DNA of 64,000 nt, taken from positions 1,426,001 to 1,490,000 of the forward strand of contig NZ_CP108143.1 in the NCBI RefSeq assembly GCF_036206005.1, in the 5' to 3' direction. The translations under genes were made by a program, and so were the position numbers. This stretch comes from Streptomyces sp. NBC_00178 (GTDB lineage: Bacteria > Actinomycetota > Actinomycetes > Streptomycetales > Streptomycetaceae). A model generated the notes under the pieces. The model ran no database searches, was not told the origin of the DNA, and worked only from the letters and a program-made list of their open reading frames with translations. Numbering within the stretch: position 1 is the stretch's first letter; every line of letters begins with the position of its first letter. Shown here one piece after another: positions 33,743-43,092 of the stretch.

Positions 33743-33769
33743 TACGTATAACGTCTGCGCTCATACGTA
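33743..33769. promoter_or_regulatory. Candidate LacI-type operator between the MFS gene and its regulator
   Basis: TACGTAT (33743-33749) and ATACGTA (33763-33769) form a perfect inverted repeat, with centres 20 bp apart on the same helix face. The gap lies between the divergent MFS (start 33700) and LacI-type (start 33831) genes. Confidence 0.5.
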
Positions 33770-33830
33770 CCATGTGGGCAGTTGCCGAGTCCATCCCAGG
33801 GCGTCCGGCCGGCACAGCACGGAGGCATGA

Positions 33831-34859
33831 GTGAGCAGCGCGCGGCAGCCCGCCCCGACCCGGCCCACCAGCCGTGACGTGGCCCGGGCCGCGGGTGTCT
33901 CCCAGGCGACGGTCTCCCTGGTCCTGGGCGGCAAGTGGCACGGGCGGGTGTCGGCGGCGACGGCCGACCGGGTGCGCGACAGCGCCCGGGAGCTGGGTTA
34001 CCGGCCCAATCTGGCCGCCCGCAGTCTCCGGCTGGGCCGCACCCGCACCGCCCTCCTCGTCGTCCCCGCGCTCACCAACGAGTTCTTCGCCCGCGTCCAC
34101 ACCGGCGCGGCGGCCGTGGCGGCCGCGCACGACTTCGGCGTCGTCCTGTACCCCTCACCCGACGGCACCGGACCCGCCCGGGACCCCTTCGCCTCGGCCA
34201 GCGCGGCCCTCGACGGCGTGATCGCCTCGTCGATGGCCGCCGGTGCGCTCGGGGCACTGAGGACCGCCGGGCTGCCGCTCGTCATGCTGGACAGCGATCC
34301 CGACGACCTGGGCGCGGCGGCCCGGGTGAACCTCGACATAGCGAGCGGCATGCGTCAGGTGACGGACCATCTGCTGGGGCTGGGACACCGCAGGATCGTC
34401 CATCTGGCCTCCGCCGTGGACACCTGGACCTTCGAGGTGCGTGCCCGGGCCCTCGGCGACGCTGTGCGGGAGGTCCCCGGGGCGGTCCTGCGCACCGTCA
34501 CCGCCCCGCTGGACGTGAGGGCCGGGCGTGAGGCCACCGAGGCCGTCCTGACGTCACCCGGTCCGCTTCCGACCGCCATCGTCTGTGACGACGACATCCT
34601 GGCCGCCGGTGCCTGCAAGGCGGTCCGCCGGCGGGGACTGCGGGTCCCCGACGACATCTCCGTGACCGGCTTCGACGACCTGGCGCTGGCCACCGCGGTC
34701 GAGCCGGAGCTCACCACCGTGCGCCTGCCCGCCGAACAGGTGGGACGGCGGGGCATGGAGGCGCTGCTGGCCGTCCTGGAGGAAAGGCCCGCGGACGACG
34801 GCGACCTTCCGGTCCACCTGGTGGTGCGCGGCTCGACCGCTCCCCCGCCGACGGCATGA
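33831..34859 (+). CDS. LacI-family transcriptional regulator
   Basis: 342 residues. The N-terminal helix-turn-helix and hinge (S-R-D-V-A-R-A-A-G-V-S-Q-A-T-V-S-L-V-L-G-G, about 13-33, then YRPNLAARSLRLG) are followed by a periplasmic-binding-like effector domain (about 70-340, with GFDDLALA and T-T-V-R-L-P). GTG start behind ACGGAGG. It likely represses the divergent MFS gene until a small effector, often a sugar, binds. It sits between prcA and pafA, so it may also influence pafA through the MFS transcript. Confidence 0.9.
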   Translation: MSSARQPAPTRPTSRDVARAAGVSQATVSLVLGGKWHGRVSAATADRVRDSARELGYRPNLAARSLRLGRTRTALLVVPALTNEFFARVHTGAAAVAAAHDFGVVLYPSPDGTGPARDPFASASAALDGVIASSMAAGALGALRTAGLPLVMLDSDPDDLGAAARVNLDIASGMRQVTDHLLGLGHRRIVHLASAVDTWTFEVRARALGDAVREVPGAVLRTVTAPLDVRAGREATEAVLTSPGPLPTAIVCDDDILAAGACKAVRRRGLRVPDDISVTGFDDLALATAVEPELTTVRLPAEQVGRRGMEALLAVLEERPADDGDLPVHLVVRGSTAPPPTA

Positions 34860-34860
34860 C

Positions 34861-34895
34861 GGTGCCCCGGGACGCGCGTCGCGTCCCGGGGCACC
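34861..34895. terminator. Bidirectional terminator between the LacI-type gene and prcA
   Basis: A perfect 16-bp stem (34861-34876 / 34880-34895) with a 3-nt loop, directly after the LacI-type stop and 25 bp past the convergent prcA stop. Confidence 0.85.
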
Positions 34896-34919
34896 GGCCG
34901 GAGCTGTCGCGGCTGCGGC

Positions 34920-35759
34920 CTACTTCTTCGCGGACCCGCCCGTGCCCTCGGAGGGACCGTCGGTGTCCGTGTCCGTCCCCGGAGCGTCGGTCCCGGGAGC
35001 CGCGGGGCCGTCCGGTTCCTCCGTGTCCGACGGGGCGTCCGTCGGGGTGGCGCCGGCGGCGTCGGCGCCGAGGAGCCGGGCCAGCTGCCGCCCGACGATC
35101 CGCTTGAACTTGCGCTTCTGGGGCCTCGTGCGGTCCAGCACCGCGACCTCGAGCCGCTCGGCGGGGATCTCCCGCTCGTTGCCGTTGGCCTCGCGGGACA
35201 GCGCCTGCACGGCCAGCTTGAGCGCCTCGGCGAGCGACATGCCGTCGCGGTGACGCTGGTCCAGGAAGGTGCTGATCTGTTCCGCGTTGCCGCCGACCGC
35301 CACCGAGCCGTGCTCGTCCACGATCGATCCGTCGTGCGGGAGGCGGTAGATCTGGTCGCCCTCCGGCCCGGCGCCGACCTCGGCGACCACGAGCTCCACC
35401 TCGTACGGCTTCTCGGCCGCGCTGGAGAAGATCGTGCCGAGCGTCTGCGCGTAGACGTTGGCCAGCCCACGGGCCGTCACGTCGTCGCGGTCGTAGGTGT
35501 AGCCCCGCAGATCCGCGTAGCGCACACCACCGATCCGGAGGTTCTCGTACTCGTTGTACTTGCCGGCCGCGGCGAAGCCGATCCGGTCGTAGATCTCGCT
35601 GAACTTGTGCAGCGCGCGGGACGGGTTCTCGCCGACGAACACAATGCCGTCGGCGAACTGCAGCACTACCAGGCTGCGACCACGGGCGATGCCCTTCCGG
35701 GCGTATTCCGCCCGGTCGGCCATGGCCTGCTGAGGTGAGACATAGAACGGCGTCGACAC
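34920..35759 (-). CDS. prcA: 20S proteasome alpha subunit PrcA
   Basis: 279 residues. The alpha-type N-terminus ([23 protein letters not shown]) forms the gate and helix H0. The NTN-hydrolase fold without an N-terminal threonine covers about 25-230. A C-terminal disordered Asp/Thr/Pro/Gly-rich tail of about 45 residues is typical of Streptomyces. GTG start. Fifty-six bp downstream of prcB, same transcript. Alpha rings cap the core and dock the Arc ATPase. Confidence 0.96.
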   Translation of the reverse strand: MSTPFYVSPQQAMADRAEYARKGIARGRSLVVLQFADGIVFVGENPSRALHKFSEIYDRIGFAAAGKYNEYENLRIGGVRYADLRGYTYDRDDVTARGLANVYAQTLGTIFSSAAEKPYEVELVVAEVGAGPEGDQIYRLPHDGSIVDEHGSVAVGGNAEQISTFLDQRHRDGMSLAEALKLAVQALSREANGNEREIPAERLEVAVLDRTRPQKRKFKRIVGRQLARLLGADAAGATPTDAPSDTEEPDGPAAPGTDAPGTDTDTDGPSEGTGGSAKK

Positions 35760-35815
35760 CGGCTATCCGTCCCTTTCTGTCAGTGACGAGTGCATCGGAG
35801 GAGCATCAGGACCGG

Positions 35816-36661
35816 TCAGAGCAGCGCGGCACGCGGGCCGTCGGGCTGCTCCAGGCGGCGCTCCAGGATCGCGTGCGCGATCTCCGAGGATTCCGTGTCG
35901 TCCAGCCTGCGGAAGCCCTCATCGGTGATGACGGTGACGATCGGGTAGATCCGGCGCGCGACGTCCGGGCCGCCGGTCGCCGAGTCGTCGTCGGCCGCGT
36001 CGTACAGCGCCTGCACGACCAGGGTGAGCGTCTGCTCCTCCGTCAGGTCGTTGCGGTACAGCTTCTTCATCGAGCCACGGGCGAAGACGGAGCCGGATCC
36101 GGTGGCCGCGTACCCGTGCTCCTCCGAACGCCCGCCGGTGACGTCGTACGAGAAGATGCGGCCCTTCTCGCGGTCGATGTCGAAGCCCGCGAACAGCGGG
36201 ACGACCGCGAGTCCCTGCATGGCCATCGCCAGGTTGCTGCGGATCATCGTGGAGAGCCGGTTGGCCTTGCCCTCCAGGGAGAGCGTGGCGCCCTCGACCT
36301 TCTCGAAGTGCTCCAGCTCCAGCTGGAACAGCTTGACCATCTCGACGGCGAGGCCGGCCGTGCCGGCGATGCCCACCGCCGAGTACTCGTCGGCCGGGAA
36401 CACCTTCTCGATGTCGCGCTGCGCGATCATGTTGCCCATGGTCGCGCGCCGGTCACCGGCGAGCACCACGCCGCCGGGGAAGGTGGCCGCGACGATGGTG
36501 GTGCCGTGCGGCGCCTCGACGACCCCCTTCATGGGCGGCAGCTGCCGGTTCCCCGGAAGCATCCCGGGCGACTGGTCGGACAGGAAGTCCATGAACGAGG
36601 ACGATCCCGGCGTCAGGAAGGCAGCTGGTAGACGCCCGGTGCTACGAGTGTTGGCTTCCAC
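35816..36661 (-). CDS. prcB: 20S proteasome beta subunit PrcB (proprotein)
   Basis: 281 residues. A propeptide of 53 residues ends in A-P-H-G, and self-cleavage exposes the catalytic Thr54 (T-T-I-V-A-A-T-F). D-R-R-A-T-M-G and the lysine-containing strand follow in the right places, and G-S-G-S-x3-G near about 180 completes the active site. GTG start at 36661. The first 49 bp overlap the tail of an endonuclease VII-like remnant in another frame. Confidence 0.96.
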   Translation of the reverse strand: MEANTRSTGRLPAAFLTPGSSSFMDFLSDQSPGMLPGNRQLPPMKGVVEAPHGTTIVAATFPGGVVLAGDRRATMGNMIAQRDIEKVFPADEYSAVGIAGTAGLAVEMVKLFQLELEHFEKVEGATLSLEGKANRLSTMIRSNLAMAMQGLAVVPLFAGFDIDREKGRIFSYDVTGGRSEEHGYAATGSGSVFARGSMKKLYRNDLTEEQTLTLVVQALYDAADDDSATGGPDVARRIYPIVTVITDEGFRRLDDTESSEIAHAILERRLEQPDGPRAALL

Positions 36662-36900
36662 GCGTTTCCCTCCAGGTATGCGATGGCCCTGCGCAAGGAG
36701 TCAGGATCATCCCCCGACTTGCCGATGGCCGGATTGCAGGTGCGGCACGGTATGCCACGGACCCTACCCGCCCCGTGACGGTGATCAACATGATCCTGGA
36801 TGCGGAAGCGGTTCCGCGGGGTGCCCGTGTGCGCGAGGGCACCCCGCGGAAAGCTCCGGCCGGCGGCGCGAGGCCGCCGATGGTCGTCCGGACGGGATCT
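36613..36900 (-). pseudogene. Remnant of an HNH recombination endonuclease VII-like gene between pup and prcB
   Basis: Reading the minus strand, a frame ending in TGA at 36613-36615 encodes D-H-V-D-H-R-H-G-A-G-R-V-R-G, then [25 protein letters not shown]. This is the zinc/HNH core of the phage T4 endonuclease VII family. No ATG or GTG precedes the core in frame, and the pup terminator hairpin sits where the N-terminal half should be. Only the C-terminal half, lacking the first zinc knuckle, remains. A complete gene of this kind is, from memory, found at this position in other Streptomyces. Confidence 0.72.
36812..36851. terminator. Hairpin terminator downstream of pup
   Basis: A perfect 15-bp stem (36812-36826 / 36837-36851) with a 10-nt loop, 57 bp past the pup stop on the minus strand. 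It implies that prcBA needs read-through or its own promoter. Confidence 0.8.
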
Positions 36901-36907
36901 CCGGCTG

Positions 36908-37126
36908 TTACTCGCCGCCCTTTTGGACGAACGAGCGTACGAAATCTTCGGCGTTGGACTCGAGCACGTCGTCGATCTCGTCGAGGACGTCGTCGACGTC
37001 GTCGCTGAGCTTCTCCTGACGCTCCGCGAGGTCCTCGGAGGCCTGCGCGTCCTGCGCCTGCTCCTCGGCCTCCTCGTTGGTGCGCGTCGCCTTCTGCTGT
37101 CCGCCGCCGGTGTCCTTGGTCGCCAT
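36908..37126 (-). CDS. pup: Prokaryotic ubiquitin-like protein Pup
   Basis: 72 residues, mostly disordered and acidic, with the coiled-coil-forming Arc-binding stretch A-S-E-D-L-A-E-R-Q-E-K-L-S-D-D-V and the C-terminal D-F-V-R-S-F-V-Q-K-G-G-E. The last residue is glutamate, not glutamine (codon GAG before TAA), so Pup is ready for ligation without deamidation. The ATG at 37126 with GGGGTGAG upstream is preferred to a GTG three codons earlier. It lies between dop (upstream) and prcB. Confidence 0.95.
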   Translation of the reverse strand: MATKDTGGGQQKATRTNEEAEEQAQDAQASEDLAERQEKLSDDVDDVLDEIDDVLESNAEDFVRSFVQKGGE

Positions 37127-37246
37127 GTAGCTCACCCCGCTCGGTTCGAAGCACTTGATCAGACCCTACATACGGGGTCCGACATTGGCCCGGTACTTTC
37201 CTCAACGTCCGGAGGTCATCTCATTGATTCCCAGCCGGAGCGCCTT

Positions 37247-38758
37247 TCAGGCCCCCGTCAGCGTCCGGACCAGCTCTTCCGCCGTGCGGCAGCGGTCCAA
37301 AAGCGCCTCGACATGACTGCGTGTACCGCGCAGGGGTTCCATGGTGGGCACCCGCTGCAGCGAGTCGCGGTCGGGCAGGTCGAAGATGACCGAGTCCCAG
37401 GAGGCCGCGGCGACGTCGTCCGCGTACTGCTCCAGGCAGCGGCCCCGGAAATAGGCCCGGGTGTCCTCCGGCGGCTTCGTACGGGCCCGCTCGACGTCGC
37501 TCTCGTCCAGCAGCCGCTTGATCTTCCCCCGGGCCGCCAGACGGTTGTACAGGCCCTTGTCGGCCCGCACGTCGGCGTACTGGAGGTCCACCAGGTGCAG
37601 GCGCGGGGCGTCCCAGTCCAGACCGTCCCGGCGGCGGTAGCCCTCCATGAGCTCCCGCTTGGCGATCCAGTCCAGCTCGCCCGACAGGCTCATCGGATCG
37701 TTCTCCAGGCGGTTCAGGGTGTCCTCCCAGCGGGCCAGGACGTCCTTGGTCTGCTCGTCGGCGTCCGCGCCGTACCGCTCCTCGACGTATTTGCGGCCCA
37801 GCTCGAAGTACTCCATCTGGAGCTGCACGGCGGTCAGTGTCCGGCCGCTGCGGAGGGTGACGAGCTGCTTCAGCGTGGGGTCGTGCGAGACCTGGTGCAG
37901 GGTGCGGACCGGCTGGTCGACCGCCAGGTCGACGTTGATGAAACCGTCCTCGATCATGGCCAGGACCAGGGAGGTCGTGCCGAGCTTGAGGTAGGTGGAG
38001 ATCTCCGAGAGGTTGGCGTCACCGATGATCACGTGGAGCCTGCGGTACTTCTCGGCGTCCGAGTGCGGTTCGTCGCGGGTGTTGATGATGGGGCGCTTGA
38101 GCGTGGTCTCGAGGCCGACCTCGACCTCGAAGTAGTCGGCGCGCTGGCTGATCTGGAAGCCGTGCTCGTGCCCGTCCTGCCCGATGCCGACCCGGCCCGC
38201 GCCGGTGACGACCTGGCGGGAGACGAAGAACGGCGTCAGGTGGCGCACGATGTCCGAGAAGGGGGTCTCCCGCTTCATCAGGTAGTTCTCGTGCGTGCCG
38301 TAGGACGCGCCCTTGTTGTCGGTGTTGTTCTTGTACAGGTGGATCGGCTGGGCCCCGGGGATCGCGGCGGCCCGCTCCGCCGCCTCCGCCATGACCCGCT
38401 CGCCGGCCTTGTCCCAGAGCACCGCGTCCAGCGGATTGGTGATCTCGGGCGAGCTGTATTCGGGATGCGCGTGGTCGACGTACAGCCGCGCACCGTTGGT
38501 GAGGATGACATTGGCCAGGCCGATGTCCTCGTCGGTGAGCTGGCTGGAGTCTGCGGTCTCGCGGGCGAGGTCGAAGCCTCGCGCGTCGCGCAGCGGATTC
38601 TCCTCCTCGAAGTCCCAGCGGGCGCGGCGCGCCCGGTGCATCGCCGCCGCGTAGGCGTTGACGATCTGGGACGAGGTGAGCATGGCATTGGCGTTGGGTT
38701 GGCCGGGAACGGAGATCCCGTATTCCGTCTCGATGCCCATTACTCGCCGTACGGTCAT
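37247..38758 (-). CDS. dop: Deamidase/depupylase Dop
   Basis: 503 residues. It is a paralogue of PafA starting [11 protein letters not shown] and carrying the Dop-specific insertion (about 35-80, the Dop loop region: [15 protein letters not shown] onwards). [26 protein letters not shown] and [10 protein letters not shown] are conserved active-site segments. Because this Pup ends in Glu, the essential role left for Dop is removing Pup from substrates. ATG with AAGGAGG upstream. Confidence 0.95.
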   Translation of the reverse strand: MTVRRVMGIETEYGISVPGQPNANAMLTSSQIVNAYAAAMHRARRARWDFEEENPLRDARGFDLARETADSSQLTDEDIGLANVILTNGARLYVDHAHPEYSSPEITNPLDAVLWDKAGERVMAEAAERAAAIPGAQPIHLYKNNTDNKGASYGTHENYLMKRETPFSDIVRHLTPFFVSRQVVTGAGRVGIGQDGHEHGFQISQRADYFEVEVGLETTLKRPIINTRDEPHSDAEKYRRLHVIIGDANLSEISTYLKLGTTSLVLAMIEDGFINVDLAVDQPVRTLHQVSHDPTLKQLVTLRSGRTLTAVQLQMEYFELGRKYVEERYGADADEQTKDVLARWEDTLNRLENDPMSLSGELDWIAKRELMEGYRRRDGLDWDAPRLHLVDLQYADVRADKGLYNRLAARGKIKRLLDESDVERARTKPPEDTRAYFRGRCLEQYADDVAAASWDSVIFDLPDRDSLQRVPTMEPLRGTRSHVEALLDRCRTAEELVRTLTGA

Positions 38759-38941
38759 GCGGCCCTCCTTGCCCGGCGGCGCCCCCCTGCGGAAGCGGCG
38801 CTCAAGTACCGCTGCTGGTCCGCGGTGCCCGTCCCCGCACTGCGCGACTCGGCGGTACGGCAGAGCCTAGAGCGCCTCTGCGCCGGTGGGGAGATCAATT
38901 GCGTCATTGTTCGGGTGTGGCCGGACCTGCCGGGAAAACGG

Positions 38942-38977
38942 CCGGCTGCGGATGCCCTGCCGGGCACCCGCAGCCGG
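38942..38977. terminator. Hairpin terminator downstream of arc
   Basis: A 10-bp outer stem (38942-38951 / 38968-38977) with additional inner pairing, 8 bp past the arc stop on the minus strand. It separates arc from dop. Confidence 0.7.
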
Positions 38978-38985
38978 TCTGCGTT

Positions 38986-40752
38986 TTACAGGTACTGTCC
39001 GGTATTTGCCACCGTGTCGATGGAACGACCGGTGTCTGCGCCCTGCTTTCCGGTGACGAGAGTGCGGATGAAGACGATCCGCTCTCCCTTCTTTCCGGAA
39101 ATCCTGGCCCAGTCGTCCGGGTTGGTCGTGTTGGGCAGGTCCTCGTTCTCCTTGAACTCGTCCACGCACGCCTGGAGGAGATGGGAGACGCGCAGGCCCT
39201 TCTGGCCCTGCTCGAGGAATGCCTTGATGGCCATCTTCTTCGCCCGGTCGACGATGTTCTGGATCATCGCTCCGGAGTTGAAGTCCTTGAAGTACAGGAC
39301 TTCCTTGTCGCCGTTCGCGTACGTGACCTCGAGGAAGCGGTTCTCCTCGGATTCCGTGTACATCCGCTCCACGACGGACTGGATCATCGCGTGGGCGGCC
39401 GCCTCCTTCGATCCCGTGTGCTCGGCCAGGTCGTCCGAGTGCAGCGGGAGCGAGGGGGTGAGGTACTTCGCGAAGATGTCCTTCGCCGCCTCGGCGTCCG
39501 GACGCTCGATCTTGATCTTCACGTCGAGACGGCCGGGCCGCAGGATCGCGGGGTCGATCATGTCCTCACGGTTGGAGGCGCCGATGACGATGACGTTCTC
39601 CAGCCCTTCCACACCGTCGATCTCGGCGAGCAGCTGCGGGACGATGGTGTTCTCCACGTCCGAGCTGACACCGGAACCACGGGTGCGGAAGAGGGATTCC
39701 ATCTCGTCGAAGAAGACGATGACGGGGGTGCCCTCGCTCGCCTTCTCCCGGGCACGCTGGAAGACGAGGCGGATGTGCCGCTCGGTCTCGCCGACGTACT
39801 TGTTGAGGAGCTCGGGGCCCTTGATGTTGAGGAAGTAGCTCTTCCCCGCGGGCTGTCCGGTCACCTCGGCGACCTTCTTGGCCAGCGAGTTGGCGACGGC
39901 CTTGGCGATGAGCGTCTTGCCGCAGCCGGGAGGACCGTAGAGCAGGATGCCCTTAGGCGGACGCAGTTCGTGTTCCTTGAAGAGGTCCGGGTGGAGGTAC
40001 GGGAGCTCGACCGCGTCCCTGATCAGTTCGATCTGGTCGCCCAGGCCGCCGATCTTCTCGTAGTCGATGTCCGGTACCTCTTCGAGGACGAGTTCCTCGA
40101 CCTCGCTCTTGGGCACCACTTCGTAGACGTAGCCGGACCTGGGCTCGAGCAGCAGGGCGTCTCCGGGGCGGATGGTGATGTCCAGCAGAGGCTCGGCGAG
40201 CCTCACCACCCGCTCCTCGTCGGTGTGCCCGACGACCAGGGCGCGCTCGCCGTCCTCGAGGATCTCCTTGAGGGTGACGATGTCCCCGGCCCGCTCGAAT
40301 TCCATGGCCTCGACCACGTTGAGCGCTTCGTTGAGCATGACCTCCTGGCCTCGCCGGAGGCCTTCGAGCTCGACGCTCGGGCTCACGTTCACCCGGAGCT
40401 TGCGGCCCCCGGTGAAGATGTCGCAGGTGTCGTCCTCGTTGGCCTGCAGGAAGACACCGAAGCCTGCCGGTGGCTGGGCCAGCCGGTCGACCTCCTCCTT
40501 GAGGGCCACGATCTGGTCGCGGGCCTCGCGGAGCGTGTTGGCGAGCCGCTCGTTCTGCGCGGACACGCCGGCCAGACTGGTCTGCAACTCGACGATCCGC
40601 TCTTCGAGAATCCTCGTATGACGCGGAGAGTCGGCGAGCTTACGTCGCAGGACGGCGATTTCCTGCTCGAGAAAGGCAACCTGCCCGGCTGGGTCTTCCG
40701 ACCCTCGCCCGGGCCGGATGCCGCGGTTGATGTCGTCGTCGTGGGCTGCCAC
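38986..40752 (-). CDS. arc: Proteasome-associated AAA ATPase Arc/Mpa
   Basis: 588 residues from the GTG at 40752 (behind GAGGTGAGG; the longer frame to 40770 is not needed). An N-terminal coiled coil (about 18-80) threads Pup. Two OB folds (about 85-230) are followed by the AAA module with Walker A G-P-P-G-C-G-K-T and Walker B V-I-V-F-F-D-E. The C-terminus ends G-Q-Y-L, the penultimate-tyrosine motif that docks into the alpha ring and opens the gate. It unfolds pupylated proteins for the 20S core. Confidence 0.96.
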   Translation of the reverse strand: MAAHDDDINRGIRPGRGSEDPAGQVAFLEQEIAVLRRKLADSPRHTRILEERIVELQTSLAGVSAQNERLANTLREARDQIVALKEEVDRLAQPPAGFGVFLQANEDDTCDIFTGGRKLRVNVSPSVELEGLRRGQEVMLNEALNVVEAMEFERAGDIVTLKEILEDGERALVVGHTDEERVVRLAEPLLDITIRPGDALLLEPRSGYVYEVVPKSEVEELVLEEVPDIDYEKIGGLGDQIELIRDAVELPYLHPDLFKEHELRPPKGILLYGPPGCGKTLIAKAVANSLAKKVAEVTGQPAGKSYFLNIKGPELLNKYVGETERHIRLVFQRAREKASEGTPVIVFFDEMESLFRTRGSGVSSDVENTIVPQLLAEIDGVEGLENVIVIGASNREDMIDPAILRPGRLDVKIKIERPDAEAAKDIFAKYLTPSLPLHSDDLAEHTGSKEAAAHAMIQSVVERMYTESEENRFLEVTYANGDKEVLYFKDFNSGAMIQNIVDRAKKMAIKAFLEQGQKGLRVSHLLQACVDEFKENEDLPNTTNPDDWARISGKKGERIVFIRTLVTGKQGADTGRSIDTVANTGQYL

Positions 40753-40993
40753 GGTCCTCACCTCCTCCAAGGGGAGCTGGACGCTTCCTGACCCTACCTG
40801 GGTGGGTGATGATTGAAACCCCTAGATCACAAAGACCCGGGTGTCTGTCCGATCTTCACCCTTGCGCTCTCCCTCACGCCAGAGGAATACCCACCCTTCG
40901 GCACCGGAAAGCAGCCGGTTGTATCGTCGAAGTGTTCAACACCCGTCAGGGCTGGCTTCAATTGGTGCAGATACGCAGGGAACGGCAGGACAC

Positions 40994-41305
40994 ATGACCG
41001 TGCAGCAGGACGCTCCGGGAGACACCGGGACCCAGGACCTCGAGGTCTGGATCGACCAGGACCTCTGTACGGGCGACGGCATCTGCGTGCAGTACGCACC
41101 CGAGGTGTTCGAGCTGGACATCGACGGTCTGGCGTACGTCAAGAGCCCCGAGGACGAGCTGCTCCAGGACAAGGGGGCCACCACACCGGTGCCGCTGCCC
41201 CTGCTCCAGGACGTGGTGGATTCGGCGAAGGAGTGCCCCGGCGACTGCATTCATGTACGTCGCGTATCGGACAACGTGGAAGTCTTCGGGCCGGACGCCG
41301 AGTGA
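40994..41305 (+). CDS. Single-cluster ferredoxin (3Fe-4S type)
   Basis: 103 residues. The cluster region has D-L-C-T-G-D-G-I-C (C-x5-C), A-P-E-V-F-E-L and a distal E-C-P-G-D-C-I, the layout of Streptomyces 3Fe-4S ferredoxins that feed cytochromes P450, with one extra cysteine that could complete a 4Fe-4S site. An N-terminal extension of about 18 acidic residues precedes the fold. ATG behind GGCAGGA. Divergent from arc over 241 bp. No P450 gene is adjacent, so its redox partner is unknown. Confidence 0.88.
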   Translation: MTVQQDAPGDTGTQDLEVWIDQDLCTGDGICVQYAPEVFELDIDGLAYVKSPEDELLQDKGATTPVPLPLLQDVVDSAKECPGDCIHVRRVSDNVEVFGPDAE

Positions 41306-41333
41306 GGGCTCAGGCCGGACGCGGACCGACGGC

Positions 41334-41945
41334 TCAGGCCTGGCGCGCGCTGCCGCCGGCGGGAGCGGAGGACCTGACGAAGGCGTTGCCCTCCCACCGC
41401 CAGGAGGCACGCTCCTGCTCGTCGGGGCAGCAGCGCGGCACGTCGGCCGACGAGTAGCCGAGCAGGTCCGCCGAGATCCGGCCGTCGCGTACGGCGAGGC
41501 CGGTGACCGTCAGCTTCTGGGCGGGGTCCACGAGGGTCGCCACAACCCTGGGTGCGGCCCCGATCCGCCGTGTGACGACGTAGACGCCGCTGGGAGGGGT
41601 GCCGGATCCCGCCGCGCAGTGGACGACCGCGACCGTCTCGGGGCCGCCGTCCCCGTCGAGGTCACCGGGGGCGCTGTCCGCCACGGTCTGTCCCGCGCCG
41701 GCGCAGTCGAGGGGGAAGGTCACGCCGGCCGGATCGGGTGCCTCGGCGACGGGGGCACTCTCGTGGCGGGTGGTCACGCCGTGCTCGGAAGCCGAGGCCG
41801 TGGCAGTGGCCGCGTCGGGCTGGAGCAGCCCCGCGAGGGCGATCACGCCCGCCATCGCCGTGGCCGTGGCGAGCCAGTGCACCGCCCTGGCGTCGGTGTG
41901 CGCGAGGTCCGGGAGCGCGGAGGTCTGCACGCGGTATGTCTCCAT
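41334..41945 (-). CDS. Hypothetical membrane-anchored/secreted protein
   Basis: 203 residues from the ATG at 41945. A hydrophilic start, one hydrophobic segment (about 25-42), an Ala/Thr/Ser-rich linker and an extracytoplasmic domain follow. The domain has four to five cysteines (F-P-L-D-C-A-G-A-G, V-V-H-C-A-A, P-R-C-C-P-D) and a Ca-binding-like D-L-D-G-D-G-G. It looks like a small secreted/anchored domain stabilised by disulfides. Not recognised further. Convergent with the ferredoxin gene. Confidence 0.65.
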   Translation of the reverse strand: METYRVQTSALPDLAHTDARAVHWLATATAMAGVIALAGLLQPDAATATASASEHGVTTRHESAPVAEAPDPAGVTFPLDCAGAGQTVADSAPGDLDGDGGPETVAVVHCAAGSGTPPSGVYVVTRRIGAAPRVVATLVDPAQKLTVTGLAVRDGRISADLLGYSSADVPRCCPDEQERASWRWEGNAFVRSSAPAGGSARQA

Positions 41946-42073
41946 GTGGTTCCTGGAAGCCTGTAGAGGCGGTGCCGAGCGGACCTCGGCGGGCGGGGGG
42001 TGGCCAGCATCGTGCCACACCTCACACCGCGGCGGAACGGCGGGGTCCGACCGAACGGTCTCCACAGACGAAA

Positions 42074-42125
42074 AGGCGCCGCCGCCGGCCCCCGGATCGG
42101 TCCGGGGAACTCAGCGGCGGCGCCT
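42074..42125. terminator. Terminator downstream of trmI
   Basis: An outer 11-bp stem (42074-42084 / 42115-42125) with a nested inner hairpin CCCCGGA/TCCGGGG, 16 bp after the trmI stop on the minus strand. Confidence 0.75.
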
Positions 42126-42140
42126 GTGCGTTACGGGAGG

Positions 42141-43058
<918 letters not shown>

Positions 43059-43092
43059 CTACCCGTATTTCGGGGGCCGTCTTCCGGGGGCC

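Noticed and set aside
36642..37205. An open frame covering pup in the antisense-offset frame of the minus strand as one 187-residue protein
   Set aside because: Most of it is out-of-frame pup and terminator sequence; the only meaningful part in this area is the endonuclease VII-like core, which lies in a different frame.
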